Below are positions 44,228-54,946 of a stretch of 64,000 nucleotides of DNA, piece after piece. The stretch comes from Dendrolimus kikuchii. Lineage: Eukaryota; Arthropoda; Insecta; Lepidoptera; Lasiocampidae. Made by a program: the position numbers and the translations under genes. Each line of letters begins with the position of its first letter. Position 1 is the stretch's first letter. The stretch lies in NCBI GenBank assembly GCA_019925095.2, contig CM034412.1, positions 8,181,501-8,245,500 of the forward strand, in the 5' to 3' direction. The notes under the pieces were generated by a model. The model searched no databases. It saw only the letters and a list, made by a program, of their open reading frames with translations, and was not told the origin of the DNA.

Positions 44228-44725
44228 TGTTACGAGTTGCAGGACTCGAATTAAATGCCGTTGGAATTATTATAGAGTTTATAAGAACTGTACAAACACG
44301 TATAACACAGATTCAAATATAACTGAACACAACCAGTCCAAACGTAATGCACGATTCAATAATACGCGCAAAGTCCGTGACTAAATAAATTACCGAATGT
44401 ACACAAGTCTTGCTTCGCTCGTGGTTATCGCTTGACTGCCGATCTCTCCATTGGGGCATTGCTTTATACTGCACAGATGCAATATGTCTGCCCGACCGCG
44501 TGACCGAATTTCTTAAGAATGAGTTTGTACTTTTAAATCCGAGACACCGGGCAGTGATCACAATACAACAATAGGCCGTAAAAGATTACAATACAAAATG
44601 GGCTGTTTTCTTAATCACAAATTTTAAACACAAAGTAAACAAAATAAGTCCAAATGCCGAAAAGGTAATAAAATGTGTTTCTACAGGGCTGCAGGTGTGA
44701 GTTTGTCGGCACCTAGGTCGTAACA
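44228..44725 (-). repeat. solo LTR (family L1), copy 3
   Basis: 498 bp on the minus strand: TGTTACGACCTAGG start, ACTCGTAACA end, perfect 4-bp duplication ATAT (44224-44227 and 44726-44729). TATAAAGC promoter near 44470 and a TAATAATTCC stretch near the 3' end. Aligns with both other L1 copies. Confidence 0.85.
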
Positions 44726-44729
44726 ATAT

Positions 44730-45475
44730 AATAAATCTACTGACACAGGTTTTATCTTTATTAGAATTATTACATACACATACAGACACACTAGTTTATA
44801 ATTAGTATATAGTTAGTTTTTTTGCCATGTAGTGGATCACTGGTGACCTGTAATACAGATCTGGACAGATCTACAATAGGCACTAGTCTTACACAACAGA
44901 TCTTAAATTACTTGTAAATTGTTGTGTGAGAAAATAAATAAAGTTTATATCTTATATCTAATTATAAGACATATCGTCTCGATTCAGGAAATAGACGCTT
45001 TTTTTTGTAAAAAAAGAATAAAAAAATACAGTAGCCTTGTCAATTCAGAAAATGAAATTTCGATTTTCTAACTTTATTTTAACAATTTCTCTGAGGGTTC
45101 GCAAACCTAATTCTAGGCTAATATTTCTAGACCCTACTGATTCCTTAGTGTCTTGAATTACAATTTTTGGTGGTCAGAATTAGTTAACCTCTAGACGGGA
45201 TTATAAGCTGATTTCATTACTTTAAACTAGAGTAACAAGGAATTTACGTTTTTTGGCTTCCAATAAGGTTGAGAAATCTCTTAAAAGTAAAAAACAAGTC
45301 TCATTTCGTTAACTGCCTCTCTGTGTGTGACAGCTCATTGTCTTTGGAAGTACTAAGACTAGGAATTTGGTAGTGTTGTGTATGTCGACTTATTGTAGTG
45401 TAAAAATACCAGCCTATTTTCTTTTAAATATTGAAAAGGGGATTCGAAGGAAAGTTAAAATTTTAACTGACATTA
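44730..45475. other. no gene; possible LINE tail near 44880-44960
   Basis: GTGTGAGAAAATAAATAAAG followed by TATATCTTATATCT looks like a polyadenylation signal with a short tandem tail. No coding sequence is attached. Confidence 0.3.
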
Positions 45476-45478
45476 GTA

Positions 45479-46756
45479 TTAGGTTGGGGAAAAAGTTCCT
45501 TCGCATTTTAATTAAAAGTTCAAAAGGTTTTTTTATAAAGTTTTTTACATTCGACTAAAGTATGTAGGTGCCATTTTGTTGGATAACTTTTTGCCATCTT
45601 GTAAGTAGGGACGTGATCCCATTGGTATAAAAATTTTGGGGCTTCTGATCAAAAAACTGCGACAAATGGTTTTGGCAGTCCTCTCGTTATGTTAACCTGA
45701 CACTGCCTAAGGAATTCTGCAGAGACCGAAACAGGTGAAAATCTGAAGGTGCAAGGTCAGGACTATACGGCGGATGCATTAACACCTCCCAGCCAAACTC
45801 TCGTAATTTTTGCTGAGTGGCTAAAGATGTGTGAGGTCTAGCGTTATCATGGTGAAAAACCACACCCCTTCTCTTGATTAATTCCGGCCGCTTTCTCTCA
45901 ACTTTTTGCTTTAATCTCATCATTTGTTCGCAGTACAGTTCAGAATCGATGGTCCTGCCTGGCGGTAACAGCTCATAATGAATAATGCCCTTCCAATCCC
46001 ACCATACACACAGCATCACCTTGTTGCGAGTTAACCTGGGTTTCGCCACAGTCTGTGAAGCCTGACCGGCCTTTGACCACGATCTTTTTCGCACGTTCTT
46101 GTCGTACGTGATCCACTTTTCATCATCAATTATCAGCTTCTTCAAAAATGATTCGGTTTCATTACGTCGTAATAAAGAATCACAAATGAGTACACGGTTC
46201 ATTAGGTTTCTTTCAGTGAGTTCATGAGGCACCCAAATATCGAGCTTTTTTTTGTACCCAGCTTTTTTCAAATGCGCCAAAACCGTTTTGTGGTCAATTC
46301 TCAGTTCTCCAGCTACATCGTAACTACTAATATGCCGAACTAGCTCCACTTTTTCAAAAATGGCATCAATTTTGTCCGTAACAGGGCGACCAGAGCGACG
46401 TGCATCTTTGATATCAAAATTTCCGGATTGAAAACGCTTAAACCAAATGTGCTCTCACAGATACTGCATTAGGTCCATAAACACCATAAATTTTTTCGCG
46501 GCTTGTGTTGCATTTTTACTTTTTTTATAGTAAATTTTTAAAATGTATCGAATTTCTTCATTAGATTCACTCATTTTAACATTAAGAAAAACAAATGAAA
46601 ATCACACATTTTCCTAATTTGAATTTGGAATTGTCTTTTTTAAAATTAAAACTTTTTAATGATACCAAAACCAGCCAGATACAAATGGTATAGCCAAAGA
46701 AATCTTATTACAAGTTTATGCATACTGTATGCGAAAAGACTTTCTCCCCAACCTAT
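45479..46756 (-). mobile_element. mariner element, 1.28 kb, complete ends
   Basis: Inverted terminal repeats TTAGGTTGGGGAAAAAGT (left) and, reverse-complemented from the right end, ATAGGTTGGGGAGAAAGT, both continuing to a TCGCAT word. The target duplication TA is at 45477-45478 and 46757-46758. Length and TA target are typical of mariner. The ends remain well matched, so the element may still be a substrate for a transposase supplied elsewhere. Confidence 0.92.
45555..46574 (-). pseudogene. mariner transposase (DD34D), inactivated
   Basis: The span is 340 codons, the usual mariner length. From the start at 46574: MSESNEEIRYI helix-turn-helix region, a first frameshift near 46480 (stop after MQYL), a second near 46440, then WFKRFQSGNF, RRSGRP, and a continuous 220-codon frame from 46349. 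That frame has WVPHEL, DDEKWITYD (first D), HHDNARPH (second D) and YSPDLAPSDFHLF (third D). A TAA replaces a codon after SVRLT at about 45685. Beyond it the frame stays open to the natural TAG with a QNFYTNG block. All three catalytic aspartates are intact; two frameshifts and one nonsense change kill it. The core resembles the irritans-type mariners, but I do not assign the subfamily. Confidence 0.9.
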
Positions 46757-46759
46757 TAT

Positions 46760-47400
46760 TTATATCACAGAATGAGGTACGGTATGTAATGGTTCTGTTA
46801 GCAATTATTAAAAATATTGCAAATTAATTCTAGAATTTTTATTTTTGCGTTAGATATAAAAGTTTAAATAATGATCTACATGTCCCTTATTGATTTAAGA
46901 CTCGATATTAAACTACATAAACGCCAAAGTAAATAATTGTTATTAATAGGAAGAAAAAGATTGTACTGATGTGGGTAGTTTTGTAGGTGCCGCTGGCTTT
47001 CTGTTTCGCCGCCATTGCGTGGTAGCCAAGCTAGTCACCAACGCACGCGAGGTCACTTCGGACGTTCCGTTTTCTCCGTGCTAAGACCAAGTGAATGGTT
47101 CAGATCCCATTCTTCAATATCTCATTGAACTTTATATACAACCCGTGCTTGCTCTTTGGTGTGAGTGTGCCATACTTTGAAGACCTAAGTGCCATCCGGG
47201 GACTTGTTAGTGCCGTGCACCCTCAGGAGCTGTCTAGCTGCCCCATTGGAGGTGGTTTCCCAGGGTAGTGGTGCTTATTACTCCATTGGTTTTCACTCTC
47301 ATATATTCCTTTAAATATAACTCACAGTCCACTAAACTATTACTCCAACCAATGAAGCTGTGTGGGATAGGTGATCCAACAGTACAATAATAAATAGAAC
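46760..47400. other. GC-richer unrecognised block at 46975-47375
   Basis: About 400 bp of clearly higher G+C than the flanks (TGCCGCTGGCTTTCTGTTTC to ACCAATGAAGCTGTGTGGG) with no long frame on either strand and no second copy in the window. It could be a 5' untranslated part of an unseen retroelement or a non-coding transcript. Confidence 0.3.
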
Positions 47401-47412
47401 GTAAAAAATAAA

Positions 47413-47515
47413 GGTCAAAGAAGCAAGTGAGGTGTGTAAGAATGGCCCTAAATGGCGCTCTGTTCTTCGTGCCTACCCCGCAAGGGAACTGGCGTGAAGT
47501 TATGTATGTATGTAT
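47413..47515 (+). mobile_element. (TATG)-tailed LINE, short copy
   Basis: Last ~100 bases of the LINE (GTCAAAGAAGCAAGTGAGG ... GTTATGTATG). It is flanked by a 12-bp duplication GTAAAAAATAAA (47401-47412 and 47516-47527). Confidence 0.85.
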
Positions 47516-47633
47516 GTAAAAAATAAATTTAACAAATATTAATTGGAAAATATAAAATGCTTGTCACATATAATGTTAGCAAATATATTTATTTAAATTA
47601 TTTTGTATATACGTATATATATATATTACTACT

Positions 47634-47836
47634 AGCTGTCCCGGCAAACGTTGTTCTGCCCTGAAGAAATAAAATTTAGAACCCGATTGCCACCTACCGG
47701 GTCCAAATGTAAGCTATCCTATCTTTCAAGTCGGATCAAACTGCACACGGTGTGCAAATTTGATTAAAATCGGTCAAGTAGTTTAGGAGTTCATCGCGGA
47801 CAAACAACGTGACACGTAATTTATATATATTAAGAT
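47634..47836 (+). repeat. non-LTR/SINE 3' end remnant
   Basis: TAGCTGTCCCGGCAAACGTT, AACCCGATTGCCACCTACCG, TTGATTAAAATCGGTCAAGT, AGTTTAGGAGTTCATC and a terminal ATTTATATATATTAAGAT. Related to 4745-5150. Confidence 0.6.
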
Positions 47837-47954
47837 TATATTTTTTATATATGTATTAAATTTATAAATTAGTTTAAGTATGTATGTTTAAATTGTACAG
47901 TGCTATCTTTTTTCTGCTTCACCTATATCGCCAGATTAGTTAAGAATTTCTTTT

Positions 47955-48076
47955 AAGCTAGGTTGCCTGGAAGAGATCGCTTTTAGCGATAAGGCCGCCT
48001 GTTGTTTTGCCAAGAAGTATTGTAATTATACATTTTGTTTTTGTATTTGTTTATTTTGGTGAGCAATAAAGTGTTA
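47955..48076 (+). mobile_element. hairpin-tailed LINE 3' end, tail split by the Harbinger element
   Basis: AGGTTGCCTGGAAGAGATCG hairpin GCTTTTAGCG, AAGGCCGCC, GAGCAATAAAGTGTTA. The ATCT tail continues at 48810 (TTATCTATCTATAAAG) after the insertion. The copy at 13633-13759 shows the unbroken tail. Confidence 0.75.
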
Positions 48077-48809
48077 AACCCGTCACAGACGTAGCTACAA
48101 TATATATTAATATATAAATTATACTATAGCAAGCTACCACACACGGGAGCTATACTATAATATATATTTTGCCCTCACTCGGTCTGCGGTCGTCCTTGCA
48201 AACGCAAAGCTTATTTTGTGTATAGGTGTACAAGTTTTGAAATAACACTATAATCAATAAATCAATAGTACTTAAATGAATTCGACAAGAGCACTAATTT
48301 TAGATCTAATTGAAAGTTCCTCAGAGGATGATTCCGATGCTGAATTTGATATGCATGTTGCCTTGTCAGGAACGAAAAATAGAACCATCTGGGTAGAGCT
48401 GCATATAAAACAAAAGAGAACTCGTGGCGAATTTAATTTGTATCATGATTTATCATCGAATAAATTTGCACAGTATTTTAGAAGTTCAAGATCGGCATTT
48501 ATCGAGCTTCATGAATTAATAACAATGATTTAATAAAACGCGATACGGTTATGCGGAAAAGCATTAGTTCTGAAGAACGTCTTGCAGAGTATGCTTGAGG
48601 TAAGGATTAAAAACTATATATATACTAAAATAAGTATCAATATGCCAAAATATACTGAGATATTAATGTCGACATATTTTTGTGATGTCATAGAAATATA
48701 TATTACAGCTGCGTGTGCGGTCACTCGAAAATTTATATAGAAAATATGTCGTAATATGTGTTGCTATGATTCATATTAATATATATTATAGCTACGTCTG
48801 TGATGGGCT
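48077..48809 (+). mobile_element. PIF/Harbinger-type element, 733 bp
   Basis: 37-bp terminal inverted repeats (48077-48113 and 48773-48809), starting A[A/G]CCC[G/A]TCACAGACGT with three mismatches, and TSD TTA (48074-48076 and 48810-48812). TWA duplications are the hallmark of PIF/Harbinger. It contains only an N-terminal transposase remnant and is an internally deleted, non-autonomous copy. Confidence 0.85.
48276..48599 (+). pseudogene. Harbinger-type transposase, N-terminal remnant
   Basis: ATG at 48276, then an acidic segment (SSSEDDSDAEFDM), an aromatic WVELHIKQKRTRGEFNLYHD block and YFRSSRSAFIELHELI. After a one-base shift near 48520, the frame reads DTVMRKSISSEERLA and stops. This series (W-V, R-x-x-G-E-F/Y, F-x-x-Y-F-R, M-R-K-x-I-x-x-E-E-R-L-A) is the N-terminal part of Harbinger transposases. 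The DDE catalytic domain is absent. Confidence 0.75.
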
Positions 48810-48839
48810 TTATCTATCTATAAAGTGTTATCTAATTGG

Positions 48840-49288
48840 AGATATGGGCTATTTTCGCTTAAATGCTGTTTAGAGTACAGTAGTATAATTACAAAGAGAA
48901 GAAACTTTTCACTACTAGTATTAAAACCTTTACTTGTGCGAGAAATAATACGCACTTTGTCGATTCTTGAATAATGTTCAAAGTCGTCATGTTAATGAAA
49001 AAGAATAATAACATCTTCGCTTTAAGTAGACTCGATTGCTCATGAATATTAAATTAATTTTATTTCGTTGATTAAATGTTTTGTTTAGCTGTATCATTTG
49101 TTTTGCTTAACGTCCCTTTTGTTTTCTCTGCTTGAGTGAACGTGGTCTCACAAAGAACATTCAAACAATAATTCTGTGATGGTTATAAAAATGGGTTTTA
49201 AAACTTTCTCTTTTAATAATTAATTTCGGCGGAGATTGTTTCATCCGAGTGGTAGATAAAATTTTAGGGTTTTAAACTAGAGTGAACA
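48840..49288. other. no recognised feature
   Basis: AT-rich spacer. Confidence 0.35.
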
Positions 49289-49290
49289 CT

Positions 49291-49497
49291 TATCCGTGTA
49301 TGAACGAAAAAGAGCAATAAAATCAAAGAGGCGATAAAAAAATCAGGTGGTAGGGAATTTGCCCGACTGGGCTGCTACCACCCCTGGTTTAGAGTATGCC
49401 ACCACAGCAACATTAAGTTGTGTTCCAGTATCTGTGGCCAGGTTTTAGTTTCCCTTTTGAGGCCGGCAGCGCATTGGCAGCACCTCTGGTGTTGCTA
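49291..49497 (+). repeat. family A repeat, copy 6 (3'-truncated, internally deleted)
   Basis: TATCCGTGTATGAACGAAAA, AGAGGCGATAAAAAAATCAG, GGTAGGGAATTTGCCCGAC, CAGCGCATTGGCAGCACC; ends at GGTGTTGC. The most diverged copy. Confidence 0.6.
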
Positions 49498-49499
49498 AG

Positions 49500-50370
49500 C
49501 ACACTTTAAATATACATCCATTATTTCGTGTCGTTAGCAAAGACGTGATATCACCTGTACGAGTATCTAGACAATTCGCACTAAAGAAATGTGAAATCCT
49601 GCGAATAAACCAAAGATGAGACAACTTTTATCCAAGCGTAAACGAACAGGGGCTTTTGTTTTGATTTTAGGTAGGCATAAATTTCAACGGAGTCTTGTCT
49701 GTAAGGCTGACAGTGACAGCATTATTTGCGGTCTGTCTGGAATTGCCGCCCATTTATCTAAATTAATCGTGGCTTTTTATTCAAAAGAATCATACCAAGT
49801 TTGTTATCTGCTTCCTTTTTTGATCTCTACTGCTTTGTCTATTTAGTGCCTTATTATTCTCAAATATCTTTCAGCAACACAATTTTTTATTTATTTGATA
49901 TGTGTTTTACGCAAAATGTAGATCACGATTTTACTACGATCGATTTTGTTTGAAAAATATTAGACTGTGTGAGGGGTTGAGTGATGATATAAAAAATCAT
50001 TACTTATGACAATTTCCCGATAAAAAACTAACTCTGGTAATTTCACAAATTCATCGTAGTAGTAGTATCGTCCTGTAGTCATTTAAGAATTTTTAGTATG
50101 ATTTTTGGTCATTATTATTCTTCTTCCATATCCATACAGTTGTATAAATGTTTATTTATTTGTATTCAAGCAGTGTTGGCGATGTTAGGAGTATTATTAC
50201 AAGCAAATTCCTTTAATATATGTCAATTGTTCTATAAGTAACTATGGAGGTAGCTCATGTGAACCTTTGATGATATTCAACAGTTCCCAATTTGAGTTTT
50301 AACAGAAGTGATTGAAATAAAGGGTCAAGCCATCGTCAATATACTAACATACAACTGCAATTGTCCATCC
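49500..50370. other. no recognised gene
   Basis: A 76-codon frame at 49616-49846 has no recognisable motif. Confidence 0.3.
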
Positions 50371-50374
50371 AAAG

Positions 50375-50460
50375 GTTGTTTGGAAGAGATTGATTTAAAC
50401 AATAAGGCTGCCCGTTGTACTACATTCTATTATTGTAGGTTGGTACAAATAGTACTATAT
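50375..50460 (+). mobile_element. hairpin-tailed LINE 3' end, variant
   Basis: AAAGGTTGTTTGGAAGAG, stem ATTG...CAAT in place of ATCG...CGAT, AATAAGGCTGCCCGTTGTAC. The paired C-to-T and G-to-A changes keep the stem. Confidence 0.6.
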
Positions 50461-50464
50461 TGGA

Positions 50465-51330
50465 TTGTATACAATAGAAACATTACAATGGAAGGAAACA
50501 TACTTTCATCAAAGCCTATGTTTTTTTTTAATTCACGGGGCTTCCCTATCATTGTTCAAGACAGGGATTCTATTTACTTTTATTTTATTTTTTTCTGTCT
50601 TTTTTTATTTACTACTACTATAGGCATTTACTTTTGTACTACTAGTAGTCTACAGTTCATATTGCTATAATTTATTTGATGTAAGGTTTAAAAGTATGTT
50701 GAAAAAATAAAACTTATACACATACTGAAACCAACGCGCACTACCATCGCATTGCATTACACGCACACTTCACAAACAAACCAAGACACACCAAGAGCCT
50801 AAAAATTAATAACCCAGGCACAGAAAAGAAAAAACCAACACACATGGCACTAGATAGGACTATATATATAAGTATAGATATAAGGCCAACACTGCACATG
50901 CACTTCCTCATATCACCAGCATGTAACAGATACACTCTACATTAGTATAAGTTTATTATAAAAATAGGATAAATTAATATAATAAGTTAATCTTAAGGTA
51001 CACCATAACATATAAATGACTAAATTAATGTCACACACAGTAACAAAAATAAACAATAAGCGTGTATGGACTCTGAAATTTTTCATAGAAATTAAGTAGT
51101 AAAAAAAGGTACGGAACTCGAGTCCGTAGAGATGCTAATAAAAAAAAAGGTGTGTTGGATGGAATATTACATTACACTTACATAAACTAAATACAGATGT
51201 TTTAATAGTACAATATTTTTGTATATACATATACGCCCGCGTTTCCCTCCCCGAGTCAAGACTGCCAACACGATTTGCGTTTGTGTTGTCAGCCTTAAGA
51301 TTGTTACAGGGGGATGACGTAATGGGATAG
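50465..51330. other. no recognised feature
   Basis: AT-rich; 50741-50935 is C/A-rich on the plus strand, which opens a 64-codon minus frame without motifs. Confidence 0.35.
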
Positions 51331-51334
51331 AAGC

Positions 51335-51455
51335 GATGGGATATTAGATTAGCTCAAGGCTAACCGTTTCGCGCCGATATTCTGTGAGAGCGTGGTATCA
51401 GACCGATCGAGTCAGCCCTAAGGAGCTGTAATAAGAAAGCGATTCCAGTATAATA
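51335..51455 (-). repeat. family B repeat, copy 2 (partial)
   Basis: Minus strand: TTACAGCTCCTTAGGGCTGA, GGTCTGATACCACGCTCTCA, CAGAATATCGGCGCGAAACG, matching 20060-20160 and 62340-62425. Confidence 0.65.
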
Positions 51456-51459
51456 ATAT

Positions 51460-52230
51460 TACTAGGTACTATGTAAACAAACTGAATAATAAGTTGCTCT
51501 GTGAGCTTCAGGTGTCTAAAAGTTTACCAGACTTCTATCTCTTTTGCTTACTGAACAGATTCCGAGGATACATTTAGACGAATAATAATATGACAAAACC
51601 AGTTCAATGCATTTAAATGTTCGCATTTACGCGGATCTCGAATGGCATTCGTGGAAACTATAACAAATAAGACACCCTGTGAAATCATAATATAGATAAC
51701 TGGAAGTTTTCACGCCGTTTTGCAGGTGTAAATTTCAGCTTCAGTGTCTGCTGGAACCATTACAGTTTTCGGGATAAAAAGAAATCAATGTCAATTGCCT
51801 TTTAAAACAAGGTATTTATACTGAAATACAAACGTGTCACACAGAAATATCCAAAATTTATGGTGAAGTGGTATTTATACAATGGTGATATTAGATGGAT
51901 TAACGAAATTGAATGGATTTGGTTGAAAGGCACAAAACTGGAAGGGCATTGATATTCAATGCCATTGATTGATTTAAGTTTCGAGAATCCTTTATCTAGG
52001 ACTGAAAGTTTGTTTACAATAGTTTCCGATAACACTTTAATGATAATTTGAGGATTTAAACAAGAATTTCAATTTAAAATTCTGTATTTGCTTCTATTTC
52101 GATAATATTGCATGGTTCAGAAGATATGAATGTATGCACCAATATCTTTTGAAACTTGGAAGATATCGAAATGACGCACAGATACGAGAAAATTTACGAT
52201 GACATTCCTGATTTGACGACCTTTTTGACC
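51460..52230. other. no gene; source segment 52016-52068 of a nearby duplication
   Basis: 51915-51990 is a copy of the small TTCAATG repeat. 52016-52068 recurs at 53459-53511 with one change in 53 bases. Confidence 0.5.
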
Positions 52231-52231
52231 A

Positions 52232-52286
52232 ACATGACGCCATATTTTAATAAAAAAATTATTTTTATTAAAATATGGCGTCATGT
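52232..52286. repeat. perfect 55-bp palindrome, 25-bp stem
   Basis: The arm from ACATGACGCCATATTTTAAT to the loop AATTA is followed by its exact reverse complement. No related sequence is seen elsewhere in the window. Confidence 0.95.
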
Positions 52287-52289
52287 AGG

Positions 52290-52740
52290 GCTGTAGCTAG
52301 AGTCGAATTTGAGGTAGGGCAGCATTGGTTACAGGTAGGGCGGAAGCAAAAAAAATAATTGTGTCGATTTTTGACTAAAACACTCTTTACCGTACACTTC
52401 ACTTAACCAAACTACAAACAATAATAATCAATCTCTAGTTTATGTTTATTCTAGTTTAAAAGGGCATTCCCCGTACCATAGATTGCAATATAGCCCATAT
52501 TGCAATCTATGGTACGGGGAATCCCCTCTGCATCACAAATATTATAATTAATTGGACCCATCGCTTCATGTGATGGCGCTTCAAATGCCATCTATACACA
52601 GAACAAAGAATTATTTTTATATGAAATGAATATCACAAACTGTTAAATGAATATCAAAAAATGTTCGGAAAAGTTTAGATACCTATAGCTACAATTTTTT
52701 TTTATCTCAAACTATGAACAAACAATTTAATAATATTTAT
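52290..52740. other. no gene; contains the second palindrome
   Basis: Apart from the hairpin at 52466-52522 nothing is recognised. Confidence 0.35.
52466..52522. repeat. perfect 57-bp palindrome, 26-bp stem
   Basis: The arm starts ATTCCCCGTACCATAGATTG, the loop is AGCCC, and the other arm is the exact reverse complement. Allowing one mismatch extends the stem outward by four bases on each side. Confidence 0.95.
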
Positions 52741-52741
52741 T

Positions 52742-53051
52742 TTTTATTTTTTATTGCAGGAGTTCAGCACACAGGCAGACGGCCCACTTGATGGAAAGCG
52801 GTTACCATCGCCTATGGACATTTGTAACACCAAAGGTGCTACAAATGCGCTGCTGCTCTCTTAAGGGAGTCTGGAACCTGGTCACTAATGCCGGAACACA
52901 ACACAAGGTTGTTATGGCGGCATACTCTAGATCAGGGGTGGTCGCCATGCAGTCGAGCAAATACCCTACGACCTGGCTGTGGGTTGTTTTGTCGCCTCTT
53001 ACGACGGGCCACCCGGCCGCAGGAAATTGTATTCTTTCTCCGTTCAGGAAC
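52742..53051 (-). repeat. family A repeat, copy 7 (full length)
   Basis: Minus-strand copy. Plus-strand reading begins TTTTTTATTGCAGGAGTTCA. A 103-codon frame runs 52788-53099 on the plus strand. Confidence 0.85.
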
Positions 53052-53428
53052 GGTTGGTATAATAATAATTTATCTAAGTTTTTGGTATTTTTAAGGTAGG
53101 GCATTGTGATTTCTTTTATTTGTGCATTATTTTAGAATTAAGTATCAAATATATCCTGATATACTGCAGCAACAGTTAAATTAGATACCAACTATTTTAC
53201 CGACGGATTGTAACAATAACACGTTCGCCTACAACGTAATTAAATTTTAAATTGGCTGTCTTGTTTATTTTTACCATAACATCTATGCCACGGCACGAAA
53301 TTTGCGATGACAAAGTTATTTAGGTAAGATGGGCGTTTAATAATTTTAGCGCGTCGGCATTACCAACCAATTACAAATGTTCGTTTGAGTAATGTTACCA
53401 GGTACAATCTCTGTAAATCTACATGTTT
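53052..53428. other. no recognised feature
   Basis: AT-rich spacer. Confidence 0.35.
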
Positions 53429-53547
53429 ACAAATTTAATATAATAATTAAATTTATTAACAATAGTTTCCGATAACACTTTAATGATAATTTGAGGATTA
53501 AAACAAGAATTATTATTTTTAACAAATTTAATATAATAATTAAATTT
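53429..53547. other. templated insertion between 26-bp direct repeats
   Basis: A 26-bp sequence starting ACAAATTTAATATAATAA occurs at 53429-53454 and 53522-53547 without change. Between them, 67 bp contain 53459-53511, which equals 52016-52068 except for one base. The 26-bp unit contains a 9-bp stem / 6-nt loop hairpin. The arrangement looks like repair synthesis that copied a nearby template, or an insertion with a long target duplication. Confidence 0.8.
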
Positions 53548-53719
53548 GTTCTTTCGTCATCTTATTTGGAATCTGTAGTGGGTTCGAATACGATATCTCA
53601 CTGTTTAAATAGTTTTTATTATATTATTGATATTAGTATTTAAGTTATCATTGATTTAAATTCACCTCACGAATGTTAATGAGAACTTACATATTTGGGT
53701 CATTTATAATTTACTGGAG

Positions 53720-53774
53720 GCTGCAACTGAAAAGCAGCTCTTCTTGTGACGAAGAGATGCTTTTCAGTTGCAGC
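53720..53774. repeat. 55-bp near-perfect palindrome, 24-bp stem
   Basis: The arm GCTGCAACTGAAAAGCAGCT continues to CTTC, the loop is TTGTGAC, and the second arm has one mismatch. Unrelated in sequence to the two palindromes at 52.2-52.5 kb but equal in size. Confidence 0.92.
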
Positions 53775-53779
53775 ATAAC

Positions 53780-54940
53780 GCTGAGTGGTCAGCCTCATTG
53801 CCATGAATGTTATATAATTTTTTTTATACAAAATATTTGTTCGTCGAGCCTAGGTCATCGAAGTCAATGGGTAAGTTTTTTATTGTTAACCTCATTTTAC
53901 ACAAAAAAAGTCCGACATTCCATAGATTAATAGAATAATTGTTTTTACCTGAGTTATAGCGTAAAGTTTATGATTATTTTATAACTAACTGAAGAAACAT
54001 AAAGAATCCTACAAACTTACTCTAACTTAATATGAATAAGACCCCAAGTGTTAATTTATTCGTTTCTACAAGAACTGTTTTTCCAAATACCTTATCGCTA
54101 GTTTCCCCCCCCCCCCCCATCAGGGGGTGGGTCTATTTTTAAATGAAAGCTATTAAATATCATAAAACTCGTTAAGATAGCAACACCTGTTCGGAGGAAT
54201 AAAACGGAATGTATCCCGAAATTCCCAGTCATATCGGGCCCACACTTTACCTTAATTAAATTGGAGGAAAACCCCTTTTATAAAGGGCACGAATTTGTTT
54301 TGTCTTGCGGATTGTATAGTGTCTAATTTCATAAACAATTTTCGTTGAATTGTAGCGCTTAAAATTTGAACACGAATCTAAAAGTTAAGATTGACTTTTG
54401 GACTGTTTATATCATTTTGTGTTTGTCCAGGAAAAATTGTTTGGTTACTTTAAAATTGTTTCATAAATTCCTTATCTCCTTTGTAATAAAACTTTTGAGG
54501 AATTTTGTTGTTTTGCAATTTATAATTTTAAGTAAATTTCAATGCGACTATATTTCGCTCTTCACGTTCAAGACTGTGAACCCGTTTATGTAACTAGTAT
54601 AATATGTGGCCACTGTTTCTTAGGGTTTAAGACTGGCACTGGCTTATCCCTATATCCTGTGGGGTTGCAGATATCATATAACAATGTGGGAAATATAAAG
54701 ATAAAACACGTTTATATGCGTGTAAAAAGTTACATAGCCAGAATTTATAGGGTTCCGTAACTAATTTCACATAAGTGGAATACATTTATAAAATTGTTAT
54801 GTCCGTCCGTCTATATGTCTATTTATCCTTATTTATTTTGTGAATGTTGCGTGTACTTGTTTTTGGTACGCAGTCGGCCTAACTCTTGATAAGGCTAGAG
54901 CAAATACTAACTGAATCAATGTTATAAAGAATGTATCTAC
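53780..54940. other. no recognised gene; poly-C tract at about 54105-54118
   Basis: The frames at 54366-54593 and 54542-54760 are AT-driven and hydrophobic, with no motif. Confidence 0.35.
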
Positions 54941-54946
54941 TTAAAT

